Source of the DNA: Streptomyces globosus
GTDB taxonomy: Bacteria; Actinomycetota; Actinomycetes; Streptomycetales; Streptomycetaceae
DNA: 64,000 nt
Assembly (NCBI RefSeq): GCF_003325375.1
Contig: NZ_CP030862.1
Coordinates: 1,677,501-1,741,500 of the forward strand
Direction of reading: 5' to 3'
Shown: positions 44,832 through 53,700 of the stretch, piece by piece
Position numbering within the stretch: the first letter of the stretch is position 1
Layout of the letters: the number at the start of each line of letters is the position of its first letter
Notes under the pieces: model-generated
The model's input: the letters and a program-made list of their open reading frames with translations, nothing else
Told to the model about the DNA's origin: nothing
Databases searched by the model: none
Program-made: the position numbers and the translations under genes

Positions 44832-44989
44832 GATGTTCTCTCCTGACTTGGGACACTCGAAGAAGGACCGCACAGGCCCTGGTTGTTCTGTCCCGGGAGG
44901 TTGCCGACGGCCGTGGCCAGAACAGTGATCAGTACGGCGACGACCGCTGCGACGGCACCGGCGAGCAGGGTCCGGCTGGTGGCCGACAC
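44828..44989 (-). CDS. Small single-pass membrane protein coupled to terD
   Basis: 53 residues from GTG with AAGGAGC six nt upstream, an excellent ribosome site. One membrane segment spans residues 8-29 ([20 protein letters not shown]). A short Gln/Asn/Gly and Ser-rich tail with one Cys follows. The TGA stop shares bases with the terD ATG (ATGA). The strong start signal and the coupling argue that it is a real gene although short. It could be a membrane anchor or sensor for the TerD proteins; this is inference. Confidence 0.72.
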   Translation of the reverse strand: MSATSRTLLAGAVAAVVAVLITVLATAVGNLPGQNNQGLCGPSSSVPSQERTS

Positions 44990-45262
44990 GGGGTTGCTCC
45001 TTGCTTCTGCTCCCGGCCGACGCACGGCCACGGCGAGCGGACACGGGATCGTCCGTCCGTCGGACAGGGCCGACGCTCACGGCCTCCCGGCTCGCGTATC
45101 CCCAACCTCGTCGATGCTTCGGCCCGGCGGTATCCGACGGGTGACCGGTCGCCCCCCGCCATGCGGCGGGAGAACCATCCGCCGCTCCGGCACCCCCGCC
45201 ACCTGGCGGGGTACGTGTGGCCGGTTGCCGGGTGGTGAATCCTCCGGATCCTCACGAATGTC

Positions 45263-47047
45263 GTGGACGTGACCGCATCAACGACTCCGCCGACCACCGC
45301 CGTGAAGCCTCGCCCGACCGTGGTGACACCACGGTGCCGTCGCGCGGCGGCCACAGCCTGCGTCTGGTACCTGCGTGTCATGGCTCTGCTCAATGTGCTG
45401 GCGGTGCTGTCCGCTCCCCTGCGCGACCGGGTGCGGGAACACAACGAGGGCGAGCACTTCACCCCGTACCTGCTCACCGCCGGCCTGGTGTCCGCGATCC
45501 TCGCCCTGTGCCTGGCCGTCACCATGCGCAGGCGCAAGCGCGCGGCGTGGATTCTCAACACGGTCCTCGCCGCGCTGACCCTGTCGGTCATGATCCTCTG
45601 GCTGCTCGTGCCCGGCGAGGAACCCGGCTTCCGCCACCACTGGATCAACTGGGCCTCCGCCGCGCTCACCGCCCTCTTCCTGCTGGCCCTGCTTGTGGCG
45701 CGTACGGAGTTCACGTCGAAGGGCGACCGCTCCAACCCGCGGACCGCGCTCGGGACCCTGGCCGGCGGTGTGCTCCTCGGCGGCGCGCTGGGGGTGGCGC
45801 TGGTGCAGGCGACCGGCACCGGTGCCGGAGCGGGCTTGTCCGACCGCCTCGGCTACGTCCTGTCCCGCTTTGTCACGCTGGACCCCTCCGAGAGGGCCGC
45901 CCGCCTAGTCCAGGTGCCCGGCTGGGTCGACGGAACGCTCAACGTGACAGCGGCACTCGTGTTCCTGAGCGTGCTGTACGTGGCGTTCCGCAGCCCCCGG
46001 GGGGTGGTGCTGACCGAGGACGACGAGGCCCGGCTGCGCACCCTCCTCGACCGGCACGGCGAGCGCGACTCCCTGGGCTATTTCGCCCTGCGCCGCGACA
46101 AGGCGGCCGTCTTCTCCCCGAGCGGCAAGGCGGCCGTGACCTACCGCGTGGTCAACGGCGTCTCCCTGGCCTCCGGCGACCCCGTCGGAGACCCCGAGGC
46201 GTGGCCCGGCGCCATCGACGCCTGGCTCGCCGAGGCACGGGCGCACGCCTGGGTCCCGGCCGTGATGGGGGCGTCCGAGGAAGCGGGAGTGATCTACGGA
46301 CGACACGGTCTGAGCGCCCTCGAACTGGGCGACGAAGCCGTCGTGGAGGTCGCGGACTTCACCCTGGAGGGACGCGCGATGCGCGGCGTCCGGCAGGCGC
46401 ACAACCGGGTCCGGCGCGCCGGCTACAGCGTGCGGGTGCGCCGCCACGGGGACATACCGGAGCCGGAGATGGCCCGCCTGGTGGCCGATGCCGACCGCTG
46501 GCGCGACGGGGCGACCGAACGCGGCTTCTCGATGGCGCTCGGCAGGCTCGGATCGCCGGACGACGGACGCTGCGTGATGGTCGAGTGCCACGACGCCCAC
46601 GGCGAACTGCGCGCGCTGCTCAGCTTCGTTCCCTGGGGGGACAAGGGGCTCTCGCTCGACCTGATGCGCCGGGACCGCGACAGCGACAACGGCCTGGTGG
46701 AGTTCATGGTGATCGAGCTGCTGCGGCAGGCGGACGACGTGGGACTGGCCCGGGTCTCGCTGAACTTCGCGATGTTCCGGTCGGTCTTCGAACGCGGAGA
46801 CCGCCTGGGCGCCGGACCCGTCCTGCGGCTGTGGCGCACCGCCCTGGGGTTCCTTTCCCGCTGGTGGCAGATCGAATCGCTGTACCGGGCGAACGCCAAG
46901 TACCGGCCGGTCTGGGAACCCCGCTTCGTCCTCTTCCGGAAGAGCGGCGAACTGCCCCGGATCGCCCTGGCCGCCGGCCGCGCGGAGGGCTTCGTCACGA
47001 CGCCCGGCCTGCCCGCCCTCCTCAGGCGGCAATCGCGCGCCGCCTGA
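45263..47047 (+). CDS. MprF-like phosphatidylglycerol lysyltransferase (DUF2156)
   Basis: 594 residues from GTG (45263; GTG 45269 is an alternative). Five or six N-terminal membrane segments (about 30-250) are followed by a GNAT-like aminoacyl-PG transferase domain (about 275-560) with DSLGYFALRRDKAAVFS, GDPVGDPEAW and the substrate-site region RSVFERGDRLG. It should transfer lysine (or another amino acid) from tRNA to phosphatidylglycerol, lowering membrane negative charge and giving resistance to cationic peptides. It diverges from the small TerD-linked gene; the short 273-nt gap holds GC-rich hairpins. Confidence 0.85.
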   Translation: MDVTASTTPPTTAVKPRPTVVTPRCRRAAATACVWYLRVMALLNVLAVLSAPLRDRVREHNEGEHFTPYLLTAGLVSAILALCLAVTMRRRKRAAWILNTVLAALTLSVMILWLLVPGEEPGFRHHWINWASAALTALFLLALLVARTEFTSKGDRSNPRTALGTLAGGVLLGGALGVALVQATGTGAGAGLSDRLGYVLSRFVTLDPSERAARLVQVPGWVDGTLNVTAALVFLSVLYVAFRSPRGVVLTEDDEARLRTLLDRHGERDSLGYFALRRDKAAVFSPSGKAAVTYRVVNGVSLASGDPVGDPEAWPGAIDAWLAEARAHAWVPAVMGASEEAGVIYGRHGLSALELGDEAVVEVADFTLEGRAMRGVRQAHNRVRRAGYSVRVRRHGDIPEPEMARLVADADRWRDGATERGFSMALGRLGSPDDGRCVMVECHDAHGELRALLSFVPWGDKGLSLDLMRRDRDSDNGLVEFMVIELLRQADDVGLARVSLNFAMFRSVFERGDRLGAGPVLRLWRTALGFLSRWWQIESLYRANAKYRPVWEPRFVLFRKSGELPRIALAAGRAEGFVTTPGLPALLRRQSRAA

Positions 47048-47189
47048 CGTGCAGCGCCTCGCATACGAGCTACCCCCTCGCATCCCTCGTCTCCGCGAGG
47101 ATCCACCCGGGAGTGTCCGGCCCCTGGGTCTCACCGGCTACGAGGTTCCGGCACTCACCGTTCCGGCGGCGGCGGCGCTGTTCGTGGTT

Positions 47190-47717
47190 CTACTTGATGA
47201 GGGCGTTGGCCACGACGACCACGAGTCCGAGCAGCGAGTCCACCGTGCCGATCCGCAGGGCGGAAGCCCAGGTGCGGCCGGCGGCGCGGGCCGCGAGCAG
47301 GCCCCAGGCGAACAGCAGGACCACGTTCACGGCGAAGACCACGTACTCGACGCCCTCCGAGGGCCACCATCCCCAGGCCGCCCCGAGCAGCAGGAGCAGC
47401 GTCGGCGCCGTCGCCGCCACCAGCGGCCACTCGGACAGCAGCATCCGCACTCCGGCGCGTACGCCGTGGTGGGTCCGGTCGCCGCGCAGGGCGATCAGGT
47501 GGGCGTAGCCGTGGGCCAGGGCGGAGGCGACGGCCGTGACCAGGAGCCACTGGGCACTATTCAACCGGTCGTCCGGCGCCGTCTCCCCCTGCTCCGACAG
47601 GGCGGCCACCATGGAGCTGGCCAGCACCGCTCCGTACACACCCCCGAACAGCACATGGGGACGCGCGGCGAGGCGGCGCAGGGCACGGAGGGGCTGACGC
47701 AGGTTTGAGGCGGGCAT
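47190..47717 (-). CDS. Integral membrane protein, four to five segments
   Basis: 175 residues. Hydrophobic segments lie at about 22-40, 55-75, 95-115, 122-145 and 155-173. A conserved-looking SALAHGYAHLIALRGDRT segment carries His residues near the membrane. I do not recognise a family with certainty; the short VIT- or DUF-like membrane layout is common next to MprF-type genes. It converges with the lysyltransferase gene and diverges from the NarL-type regulator. Confidence 0.7.
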   Translation of the reverse strand: MPASNLRQPLRALRRLAARPHVLFGGVYGAVLASSMVAALSEQGETAPDDRLNSAQWLLVTAVASALAHGYAHLIALRGDRTHHGVRAGVRMLLSEWPLVAATAPTLLLLLGAAWGWWPSEGVEYVVFAVNVVLLFAWGLLAARAAGRTWASALRIGTVDSLLGLVVVVANALIK

Positions 47718-48043
47718 GGCGGGACGGTCCTCGAAACGGTACGGACATCGGCTGCGGCCCTCGGACTCGGCGCGGGGCCACTGACCGATCCCACGGTACG
47801 AGCACGGCGGCCGCCATCCGCCGAGCCTCGCCCGTCGGCCTGCCGACCGGCCGGAGCGCACCCCCCGAACGGCTGGAGCCGACCCGCCGGGTGTCCACAG
47901 CCGGTGGGCGATCACGCCACCGCATACCCTGCCCGGCGTACGGTCGACGTCAGGCGAACCCGTACGAGCGCGCGAAGCCCCGGGCACACGGGTCGCGGAG
48001 CAGCGGGACAGAGCAACTGAGCAGAGTGTGAGGCGGGACGCCG
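47718..48043. other. 326-nt divergent promoter region
   Basis: It lies between the membrane protein gene and the response regulator gene. No coding sequence, repeat or clear consensus promoter was seen. A GAGGCGGG ribosome site precedes the GTG of the regulator. Confidence 0.5.
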
Positions 48044-48721
48044 GTGATCCGGGTAATGGTGGTGGACGACGAGGCCCTGGTGCGGTCCGGTTTCGAGATG
48101 ATCCTGAACGCGTCCGACGGGATCGAGGTCGTGGCGACTGCGGAAGGGGCGCAGGCGGCCGACGTGGTCCGGCGCGAGCGGCCGGACGTCGTGCTCCTCG
48201 ACATCCGCATGCCGGACGTGGACGGCCTGACGGTGCTGCGGCAGCTCCAGGAACTGCCCGACCCCCCGCACATCGCCATGCTGACCACGTTCGACACGGA
48301 CGAGTACATCCTCACCGCCCTGCGCTCGGGAGCCTCCGGCTTCCTCCTCAAGGACACCGAGCCCGAACAGCTTGCCCAGCTGGTCCGCACCCTGGCCGCG
48401 GGCGGCGTCGTCATGTCGCCGAAGGCCTCACGCGCGCTGCTCCGCAGCCACCCCGGGGCCGGAGCACCCCAGGACGCGGACGTCGCACGCGTCGGCCTCC
48501 TCAGCGACCGGGAACGCGACGTCCTCGTCCTGATCGCCGAAGGACTCTCCAACGCCGACATCGGCACCCGCATCCACCTCAGCCAGGGCACGGTCAAGGA
48601 CCACGTCAGCTCGATCCTGACGAAACTGCGGGTCACCAGCCGCGTCCAGGCCGCACTCCTCGCCGAGCGCGCAGGACTGCTCACCCACGACGACACCACG
48701 GCACGGGACAACGGACGATGA
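48044..48721 (+). CDS. NarL/LuxR-type response regulator
   Basis: 225 residues from GTG. The receiver domain has acidic D9/D10 and phospho-acceptor D53 in VVLLDIRMPDVDG, T in LTTFDTDEY and K in LLKDTEPEQL. The LuxR-type helix-turn-helix (about 150-212) reads LSDRERDVLVLIAEGLSN, then GTVKDHVSSIL. The stop overlaps the kinase start by ATGA. The closest orientation and order (regulator before kinase) is common in Streptomyces. Targets unknown, probably including the adjacent genes. Confidence 0.9.
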   Translation: MIRVMVVDDEALVRSGFEMILNASDGIEVVATAEGAQAADVVRRERPDVVLLDIRMPDVDGLTVLRQLQELPDPPHIAMLTTFDTDEYILTALRSGASGFLLKDTEPEQLAQLVRTLAAGGVVMSPKASRALLRSHPGAGAPQDADVARVGLLSDRERDVLVLIAEGLSNADIGTRIHLSQGTVKDHVSSILTKLRVTSRVQAALLAERAGLLTHDDTTARDNGR

Positions 48722-49839
48722 GCACGGGCCGGGCCCTGGGGCGGCGACTGCCGCCCCGGGCCGTCGACGCAGGGCTCGTGGCACTGGCCGCGCTCGACGC
48801 CTGGATCAACCTCCTGGGCGAGGGCACCCCCGTGATGTGGGCCTGCGCCGCCGCAGGCTCCGCCGGCCTGTTCCTGCGCAGGCGCTTCCCCCTGACCGTC
48901 TTCCTGCTGACCCTGCCCATGACCCTGTTCATGGACGTGGCGGTCGCCCCGATCGCAGCTCTGTACACACTCGCCGCGTCCACCCGCAACCGCCCCCTGC
49001 TCGCCGGCTGCGCCCTGCTGAACGCCGCTGCGGGCACGCTCGCCTGGCCGCTGTCCGACGCGTTCGACGGCGACCGGACCTGGACGCTCGTCCAGTTCGT
49101 CTACACGCTGGCCACAGCCTTCGCCCCCGTCCTGTTCGGCCAGCTCGTCCAGGCCAGGCACGACGTAGCCCGCCAGCTCGTTGAGGTCGAGGAGGCCCGG
49201 GAACACGAACGGGCCCTGTACGCCCAGACCGTCCTCGCCCGGGAACGCGCCCAACTGGCCCGCGAGATGCACGACGTCGTCTCCCACCAGGTCAGCCTCA
49301 TCGCCGTACAGGCCGGAGCCCTGCAGATGGCCGCCAAGGACCCCGACGCCCGCGAGGCCGCCCGCACCATCCGCACCCTCAGCGCGAACACCCTCGACGA
49401 ACTCCGCCACATGGTCACCCTGCTCCGCGCCTCAGGCGGCAAGGCAACCGAACTCACCCCCCAGCCCACCCTCGCCGACCTCCGGCAGCTCATCGCCAAC
49501 AGCGGCATCGAGACCACCCTGACCGGCGAACTCCCGCCCGGCATCAGCACCACCGCCCAGCGCACCATCTACCGCACGGTCCAGGAAGCCCTCACCAACG
49601 TGCGCAAACACGCCCCCGGAGCCCGCGCCGACGTCCACCTGTGGCACGACGCACACCACTACGGCGTCACCGTCACGAACACCGCCCCCACCCGCCCCAC
49701 CGTCGCCCTCCCCAGCGCCCGCCACGGCCTCATCGGCCTGAAAGAACGCGCCGAACTCCTCGACGGGACCCTCACCGCCGAACCGACCTCAGACGGCGGA
49801 TACAAGATCGAACTACGGGCCCCCGCCCGGTCCGACTGA
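48718..49839 (+). CDS. NarL-type sensor histidine kinase
   Basis: 373 residues. Four or five membrane segments occupy residues 15-145 with almost no extracytoplasmic domain, so the signal is probably sensed in or near the membrane. The HisKA_3 motif is REMHDVVSHQVSLIAVQ (phospho-His near residue 185). The HATPase domain has VQEALTNVRKHAPGA and ends GLIGLKERAELLDG. It pairs with the preceding regulator, translationally coupled. Confidence 0.9.
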   Translation: MSTGRALGRRLPPRAVDAGLVALAALDAWINLLGEGTPVMWACAAAGSAGLFLRRRFPLTVFLLTLPMTLFMDVAVAPIAALYTLAASTRNRPLLAGCALLNAAAGTLAWPLSDAFDGDRTWTLVQFVYTLATAFAPVLFGQLVQARHDVARQLVEVEEAREHERALYAQTVLARERAQLAREMHDVVSHQVSLIAVQAGALQMAAKDPDAREAARTIRTLSANTLDELRHMVTLLRASGGKATELTPQPTLADLRQLIANSGIETTLTGELPPGISTTAQRTIYRTVQEALTNVRKHAPGARADVHLWHDAHHYGVTVTNTAPTRPTVALPSARHGLIGLKERAELLDGTLTAEPTSDGGYKIELRAPARSD

Positions 49840-50578
49840 ACATCAGCCGACGCGGGTTCTCGTAACGCGCCTCAAGCCCGGGACACATCGGCCGAGGCGC
49901 TGGCGATGATGGGAGAGCCTGTGGGATGGGCTCGCCCCGCAGTCGGGTCAGACCGCGCTGCCAAGGACAAGCGCGCCGTACACCCGACCGCCCTGGATCC
50001 GTACGGGCGCCGCCGGTGAGGGTGCCATGAGCTCGCGCGTAGCGCCCATGACGCCCGTAGTGCACCTTGGTCTTGAGTCCCATTTGCGTTGCTGGTGCTG
50101 CTGACCTGCGCTTTTTCGGTGACGCTCGTTCTGATGGCCTGTCGATGATGTCGAAGTCTGAGGGTGAGAGCGCACTGTTTCCATCCCGGACCAGGCCATG
50201 CGCAGCGGCAGAGCCACGACACCGTGGGTCGGCCCGTGCAGCGACTCCGGCGGACGGCGGCGGAACTCCTCCCGGTGCGGCACGGGGTCCTCGGCGTCCG
50301 CGCCTGGGAAGCCCCTCGGGGTGGGCGCGGGATGCTGTGGGCTGGAGGGCATGACTCCTTCATGGCGGCCGGGGACATTGCGAGGGCCCTGATGGGCGCG
50401 CCGGTGTCCGGACCGAGCCGAGGCGGATCTCCGGTGCCGGTACTTCGCCGCTGCTCCTGCGTGAAGAACGATGCCCCGGGCGCTTGGCGGAGCGGCCGAG
50501 CCGTCTGTCTCCTCGGCGCATACGGGTGCGCGGGCGGGTGTCGCAAGGCCCGCCACTCCGTGTCCGTACCGGGGCTGT
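49840..50578. other. 739-nt intergenic region without a recognisable gene
   Basis: Several open frames cross it on both strands, but none has typical codon use with a ribosome site or a recognisable fold. It may be decayed coding DNA. No IS ends, tRNA or repeats were found. Confidence 0.5.
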
Positions 50579-51181
50579 CTACGGCTCTTCGGCGCTGACG
50601 AGGAGCAGTGTGTGGGGCCAGAGCGTGTCGAGGACCGCGGGGTCGTTCTTGAGTTTGGCGAACAGCACCAGCCCCTCCAGGTGGGCGATCACTGCGCGTG
50701 CGACCGACTGTTCGGCGTGCTCGCGAGGGATGTCGCCTTCGTCCGCGGCCTGGCTGAGCACGTCGCCGATCAGCGCGGTCTGCTCGTCGAAGATCTCTTC
50801 CAGCCTGGCTCGAACGTCAGGTTCCTGGGTGCTGAGTTCGAGGGTGAGGTTTCCGAGCAGGCAGCCGTCGACAGTGCCGCAGGTCTCCTTCCTGTGCCGC
50901 TGGACCTGTGCCATGCCCTCCAGTAGCCGGCGGAGTCGGACCAGGGCGGGGTCCGGGCCGTCCAGCGCGAGGGTCCAGGCGCCGCGCTGGCCTTCCCAGT
51001 AGGCGTTGACCGCCTGGAGGGTGAGGTCCTGTTTCGAGGTGAAGAAGTGGTAGAAGCTGCCCTTCTTGACCTCTGCCGCGGCGCAGATCTCCGCCACTCC
51101 CAGGCTGCTGTACCCCCGGTGCTGCATGAGTTCGCCGGTGGCGTCGAGGAGCCGCTCGCGTGCGGTGCTGGTGCGTCCCAT
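50579..51181 (-). CDS. TetR family transcriptional repressor
   Basis: 200 residues. The N-terminal helix-turn-helix (ERLLDATGELMQHRGYSSLG, then ICAAAEVKKGSFYHFFTSKQ) occupies residues 8-55. The C-terminal ligand domain contains cysteines (ETCGTVDGCLLGN) that could react with electrophiles, as in NemR-like repressors. It diverges from the flavodoxin/nitronate monooxygenase operon across a 158-nt region with paired operator-like sites, so autorepression and control of that operon are likely. Confidence 0.9.
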   Translation of the reverse strand: MGRTSTARERLLDATGELMQHRGYSSLGVAEICAAAEVKKGSFYHFFTSKQDLTLQAVNAYWEGQRGAWTLALDGPDPALVRLRRLLEGMAQVQRHRKETCGTVDGCLLGNLTLELSTQEPDVRARLEEIFDEQTALIGDVLSQAADEGDIPREHAEQSVARAVIAHLEGLVLFAKLKNDPAVLDTLWPHTLLLVSAEEP

Positions 51182-51193
51182 GGTGCAAGTATA

Positions 51194-51247
51194 CGGTCGG
51201 TCAACTAATTCGGAGGTGCGCCGGGTGGCGTAATAGTTGACCGGTCG
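51194..51247. promoter_or_regulatory. Paired inverted operator sites between the TetR and flavodoxin genes
   Basis: CGGTCGGTCAACTA (51194-51207) and, in inverted orientation, CGACCGGTCAACTA (51234-51247) match at 12 of 14 positions. The first sits 13 nt from the TetR start and the second overlaps a TTGACC -35-like element. They are probably TetR binding sites. Confidence 0.65.
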
Positions 51248-51339
51248 TCTAGTGTGTTTTCCGGAGGCGGTCCCGACACCAGCGTCCGGTTGACCGTTCG
51301 CCCCGATTCCGGGGCATACACCACTCTATGGAGGGCTAC

Positions 51340-51957
51340 ATGCCTGTACCCATCTCTGTCGTCATCGCCTACCACAGTGGATACGGGCATACGGCCCGGC
51401 AGGCGGCGGCCGTGGCGGAGGGCGCCGCGGCGGTGCCCGGCGTCCTGGCCGATCTGCGGGACGTCTCCACGCTCGACGAGGGCCTGTGGGCGGCTCTGGC
51501 GGAGGCGGAGGCGATCGTCTTCGGTTCCCCCACATACATGGGCGCCACCTCGGCCGTGTTCCAGCGCTTCGTGGAGGCCAGTGCCCCTGTCTGGGCCGCG
51601 CGCGGCTGGCAGGGCAAGCTCGCCGCCGGGTTCACCAACTCGGCGGGGGTGAACGGCAACAAGGACAACGCGCTGCTGTCCATGACGGTCCTTGCGGCGC
51701 AGCATGGCATGAACTGGGTTCCGCTCGGCCTGATGCCCGGCTGGATCTACAGCTCCGGTGGCAGCCCCGAGGACCTGAACCGGCTGGGCTCGTTCGTGGG
51801 AGCCATGGCGCAGTCGCCCTCCGACCTCGGTCCGGAGGAGGCGCCCACGGAGGCGGATCTGCGGACCGCGCGGCACCTCGGCGAGCATGTCGCCCGGACG
51901 GCGCTGCAGTTCGTGCACGGCCGCCAGGCCGCCGACGCTCTGGCGGTGGCGGCGTGA
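51340..51957 (+). CDS. Flavodoxin / NAD(P)H-dependent oxidoreductase (WrbA-like)
   Basis: 205 residues. The FMN phosphate loop YHSGYGHTARQAA is near the N-terminus, with SPTYMGATSAVFQRF and FTNSAGVNGNKDN as the other FMN contacts. The ATG at 51340 is chosen: GGAGGG lies 4-5 nt before it, and the upstream ATG (51328) is inside that ribosome site. It reduces quinones or similar electrophiles using NAD(P)H. The GTG of the next gene overlaps its stop. Confidence 0.9.
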   Translation: MPVPISVVIAYHSGYGHTARQAAAVAEGAAAVPGVLADLRDVSTLDEGLWAALAEAEAIVFGSPTYMGATSAVFQRFVEASAPVWAARGWQGKLAAGFTNSAGVNGNKDNALLSMTVLAAQHGMNWVPLGLMPGWIYSSGGSPEDLNRLGSFVGAMAQSPSDLGPEEAPTEADLRTARHLGEHVARTALQFVHGRQAADALAVAA

Positions 51958-53039
51958 GCGCCGGACGCCTCGGTGATCTGCTGGGCATCGCACTTCCCGT
52001 CGTGCAGGGCCCGTTCGGCGGGGGCCTGTCCTCGGTCGCGCTGGCCGTGGCCGTGTCCGAGGGGGGAGGGCTGGGCTCCTACGGGGCGCACATCCTTGAA
52101 CCGCAGGAGATCGCGGACCTCGTCGGAGAGCTGAAGGCCCGGACCAGCCGCCCGTTCGCGGTCAACCTCTGGGTCCCCCATCCGGACGAGGCCGGACCGT
52201 GGCCGGACGCCGCCGAACTGGCCCCGCACATCCGGCGGCTGCGCCCGTACTACGACGAACTCGGGCTACCCGCGGTGGCGGTCGAGGACGTCACGCCGGG
52301 GCCGGACTTCGACGCCCAGGTGGACGCGCTGCTCGCGGCAGCGCCCCCGGTCATCAGCTTCGTGATGGGCCTACCGCCCCGAAGGGTGATGGACGAGGCC
52401 CGCCGCCGCGGCATCGCGGTGATCGGCACGGCGACCACCGTGGACGAGGCCGTTGCACTGGAGCGCGCCGGCGTCGACGCCGTCGTGGCCTCCGGCGCCG
52501 ATGCCGGCGGCCACCGGGGCGCCTTCCTGCGGCCGGTACGGGAGTCGCTCGTGGGGACGTTCTCGCTCGTGCCCCAGGTAGCCGACGCCGTGAGCGTCCC
52601 CGTCATCGCCGCCGGCGGGATCGCCGACGGCAGGGGGATGGCCGCGGCGCTCACCCTGGGCGCCGACGCTGTCCAGATCGGCACCGCCTTCCTCGCCACC
52701 CGCGAGTCAGGGGCGAGCGAAGCCCACAAAAGGGCACTCGGCTCCCCCGAGGCCCGCACCACCGTTCTCACGCGTCTCTTCACGGGCCGGACCGCCCGAG
52801 GAATCGTGAACCGGTTCGTCCGTGACATGGCCCCGTACGAGGAGACCGTGCCCGCGTACCCCGTGCAGAGCGCACTGATGCAGTCCGTCCGTCGTGAAGC
52901 CGGTGCCCAAGGGCGGGAGGATCTCAGCAGCCTGTGGGCCGGCCAGGCCGCGGCACTCGCCGGCGGCGCATGTGGCGCGCGTGACTACCTCAGCTTGCTC
53001 ATGGACGACTTCCGGGCACGGGGAGGTCAGGGAGCCTGA
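51954..53039 (+). CDS. Nitronate monooxygenase / 2-nitropropane dioxygenase family
   Basis: 361 residues from GTG (GTGA overlap with the flavodoxin gene). The TIM barrel has the FMN-binding segments GGLSSVALAVAVSEGGGLG, VVASGADAGGHRG and PVIAAGGIADGRGMAAAL with GADAVQIGTAFLATRES. The His in GGH is the usual catalytic base. It oxidises alkyl nitronates using FMN. With a TetR repressor and a flavoprotein reductase it forms a detoxification module. Confidence 0.9.
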   Translation: MSAGRLGDLLGIALPVVQGPFGGGLSSVALAVAVSEGGGLGSYGAHILEPQEIADLVGELKARTSRPFAVNLWVPHPDEAGPWPDAAELAPHIRRLRPYYDELGLPAVAVEDVTPGPDFDAQVDALLAAAPPVISFVMGLPPRRVMDEARRRGIAVIGTATTVDEAVALERAGVDAVVASGADAGGHRGAFLRPVRESLVGTFSLVPQVADAVSVPVIAAGGIADGRGMAAALTLGADAVQIGTAFLATRESGASEAHKRALGSPEARTTVLTRLFTGRTARGIVNRFVRDMAPYEETVPAYPVQSALMQSVRREAGAQGREDLSSLWAGQAAALAGGACGARDYLSLLMDDFRARGGQGA

Positions 53040-53428
53040 CAGGTCGGATCGTCGACGACGACGGTGTCGGCGGGGACGATGACGGGCGGATCGTCGTGCC
53101 TCACCCAGCGGGTGGTGACATAGGCGCGCTTGCCGACTCCCACGCATTTGGTGGCGAGGTTGCCGAAGCCGTCGGGCATGTTGAAGACCTCGGCCGGAGT
53201 GTTCTCGCCCGAGCCGCCCCCGACCAGGGGATCCGCACCCCCTGGCTCTACTTCGACGTGGGCGTAGCAAGCGGAGAGCAGGAGTGCGAGGGTGAAGGCG
53301 ACGAGGGCGCGGCGGACGTGCCGGGCGGTCGCCCTCGCCCGGCGCGCGGGAGCCGCCCCGGTGGTGGACCTGTGCTCCGCAGGCCCGGGCGGAACGGCCG
53401 ATTCGCGTGTCTCGGTCAGTCCGCGCAC
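53027..53428 (-). CDS. Small lipoprotein (copy 1 of a tandem pair)
   Basis: 133 residues from GTG at 53428; no better downstream start exists. The signal segment ends in the lipobox LLSAC (Cys about 54), preceded by an unusually long N-terminus of about 37 residues. The mature part repeats the neighbour's sequence: NTPAEVFNMPDGFGNLATKC and then RAYVTT and a terminal DPTC. This family of secreted lipoproteins is common in Streptomyces and their phages; no function is known. The 3' end overlaps the nitronate monooxygenase stop by a few nt in antisense. Confidence 0.72.
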   Translation of the reverse strand: MRGLTETRESAVPPGPAEHRSTTGAAPARRARATARHVRRALVAFTLALLLSACYAHVEVEPGGADPLVGGGSGENTPAEVFNMPDGFGNLATKCVGVGKRAYVTTRWVRHDDPPVIVPADTVVVDDPTCQAP

Positions 53429-53559
53429 GAGCTGTCCGGAACGATCTCCAGGTTCGACGGCCCGCCCCCGTTGGTGGTGACGTAGGCACGGAAGCCGTGG
53501 CCGACGCATTTGGTGGCGAGGTTGCCGAAGCCGTCGGGCATGTTGAAGACCTCGGCCGG
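53142..53559 (-). repeat. 56-nt identical direct repeat within the two lipoprotein genes
   Basis: 53142-53197 and 53504-53559 are identical and encode the conserved core of both lipoproteins. Confidence 0.85.
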
Positions 53560-53700
53560 GGTGTTGTCCCCCGAGCGGCCCTGGACCGGCGCGTCGCCTT
53601 TGCCGCGCTCGTCGTTGTACTGCTGGGAACAGCCGGTGACCAGGCCGATGGCCGCGATCGCCGGAATCACGCGCCGAAACGCAGGGGCCATGCCGTGCAT
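53416..53700 (-). CDS. Small lipoprotein (copy 2 of a tandem pair)
   Basis: 94 residues. The start at 53700 has AGAGGA upstream. The signal peptide ends in the lipobox LVTGC (Cys 24). The mature segment is NTPAEVFNMPDGFGNLATKC, followed by FRAYVTT and a final SSCAD. The 56-nt core (53504-53559) is identical to that in copy 1 (53142-53197), indicating recent duplication or gene conversion. Copy 1 starts 12 nt inside its 3' end. Confidence 0.82.
   Translation of the reverse strand: MHGMAPAFRRVIPAIAAIGLVTGCSQQYNDERGKGDAPVQGRSGDNTPAEVFNMPDGFGNLATKCVGHGFRAYVTTNGGGPSNLEIVPDSSCAD

Noticed and set aside
49872..50556. Minus-strand open frames between the histidine kinase and TetR genes
   Set aside because: Codon composition and sequence show no protein-like features, no ribosome site and no recognisable family.
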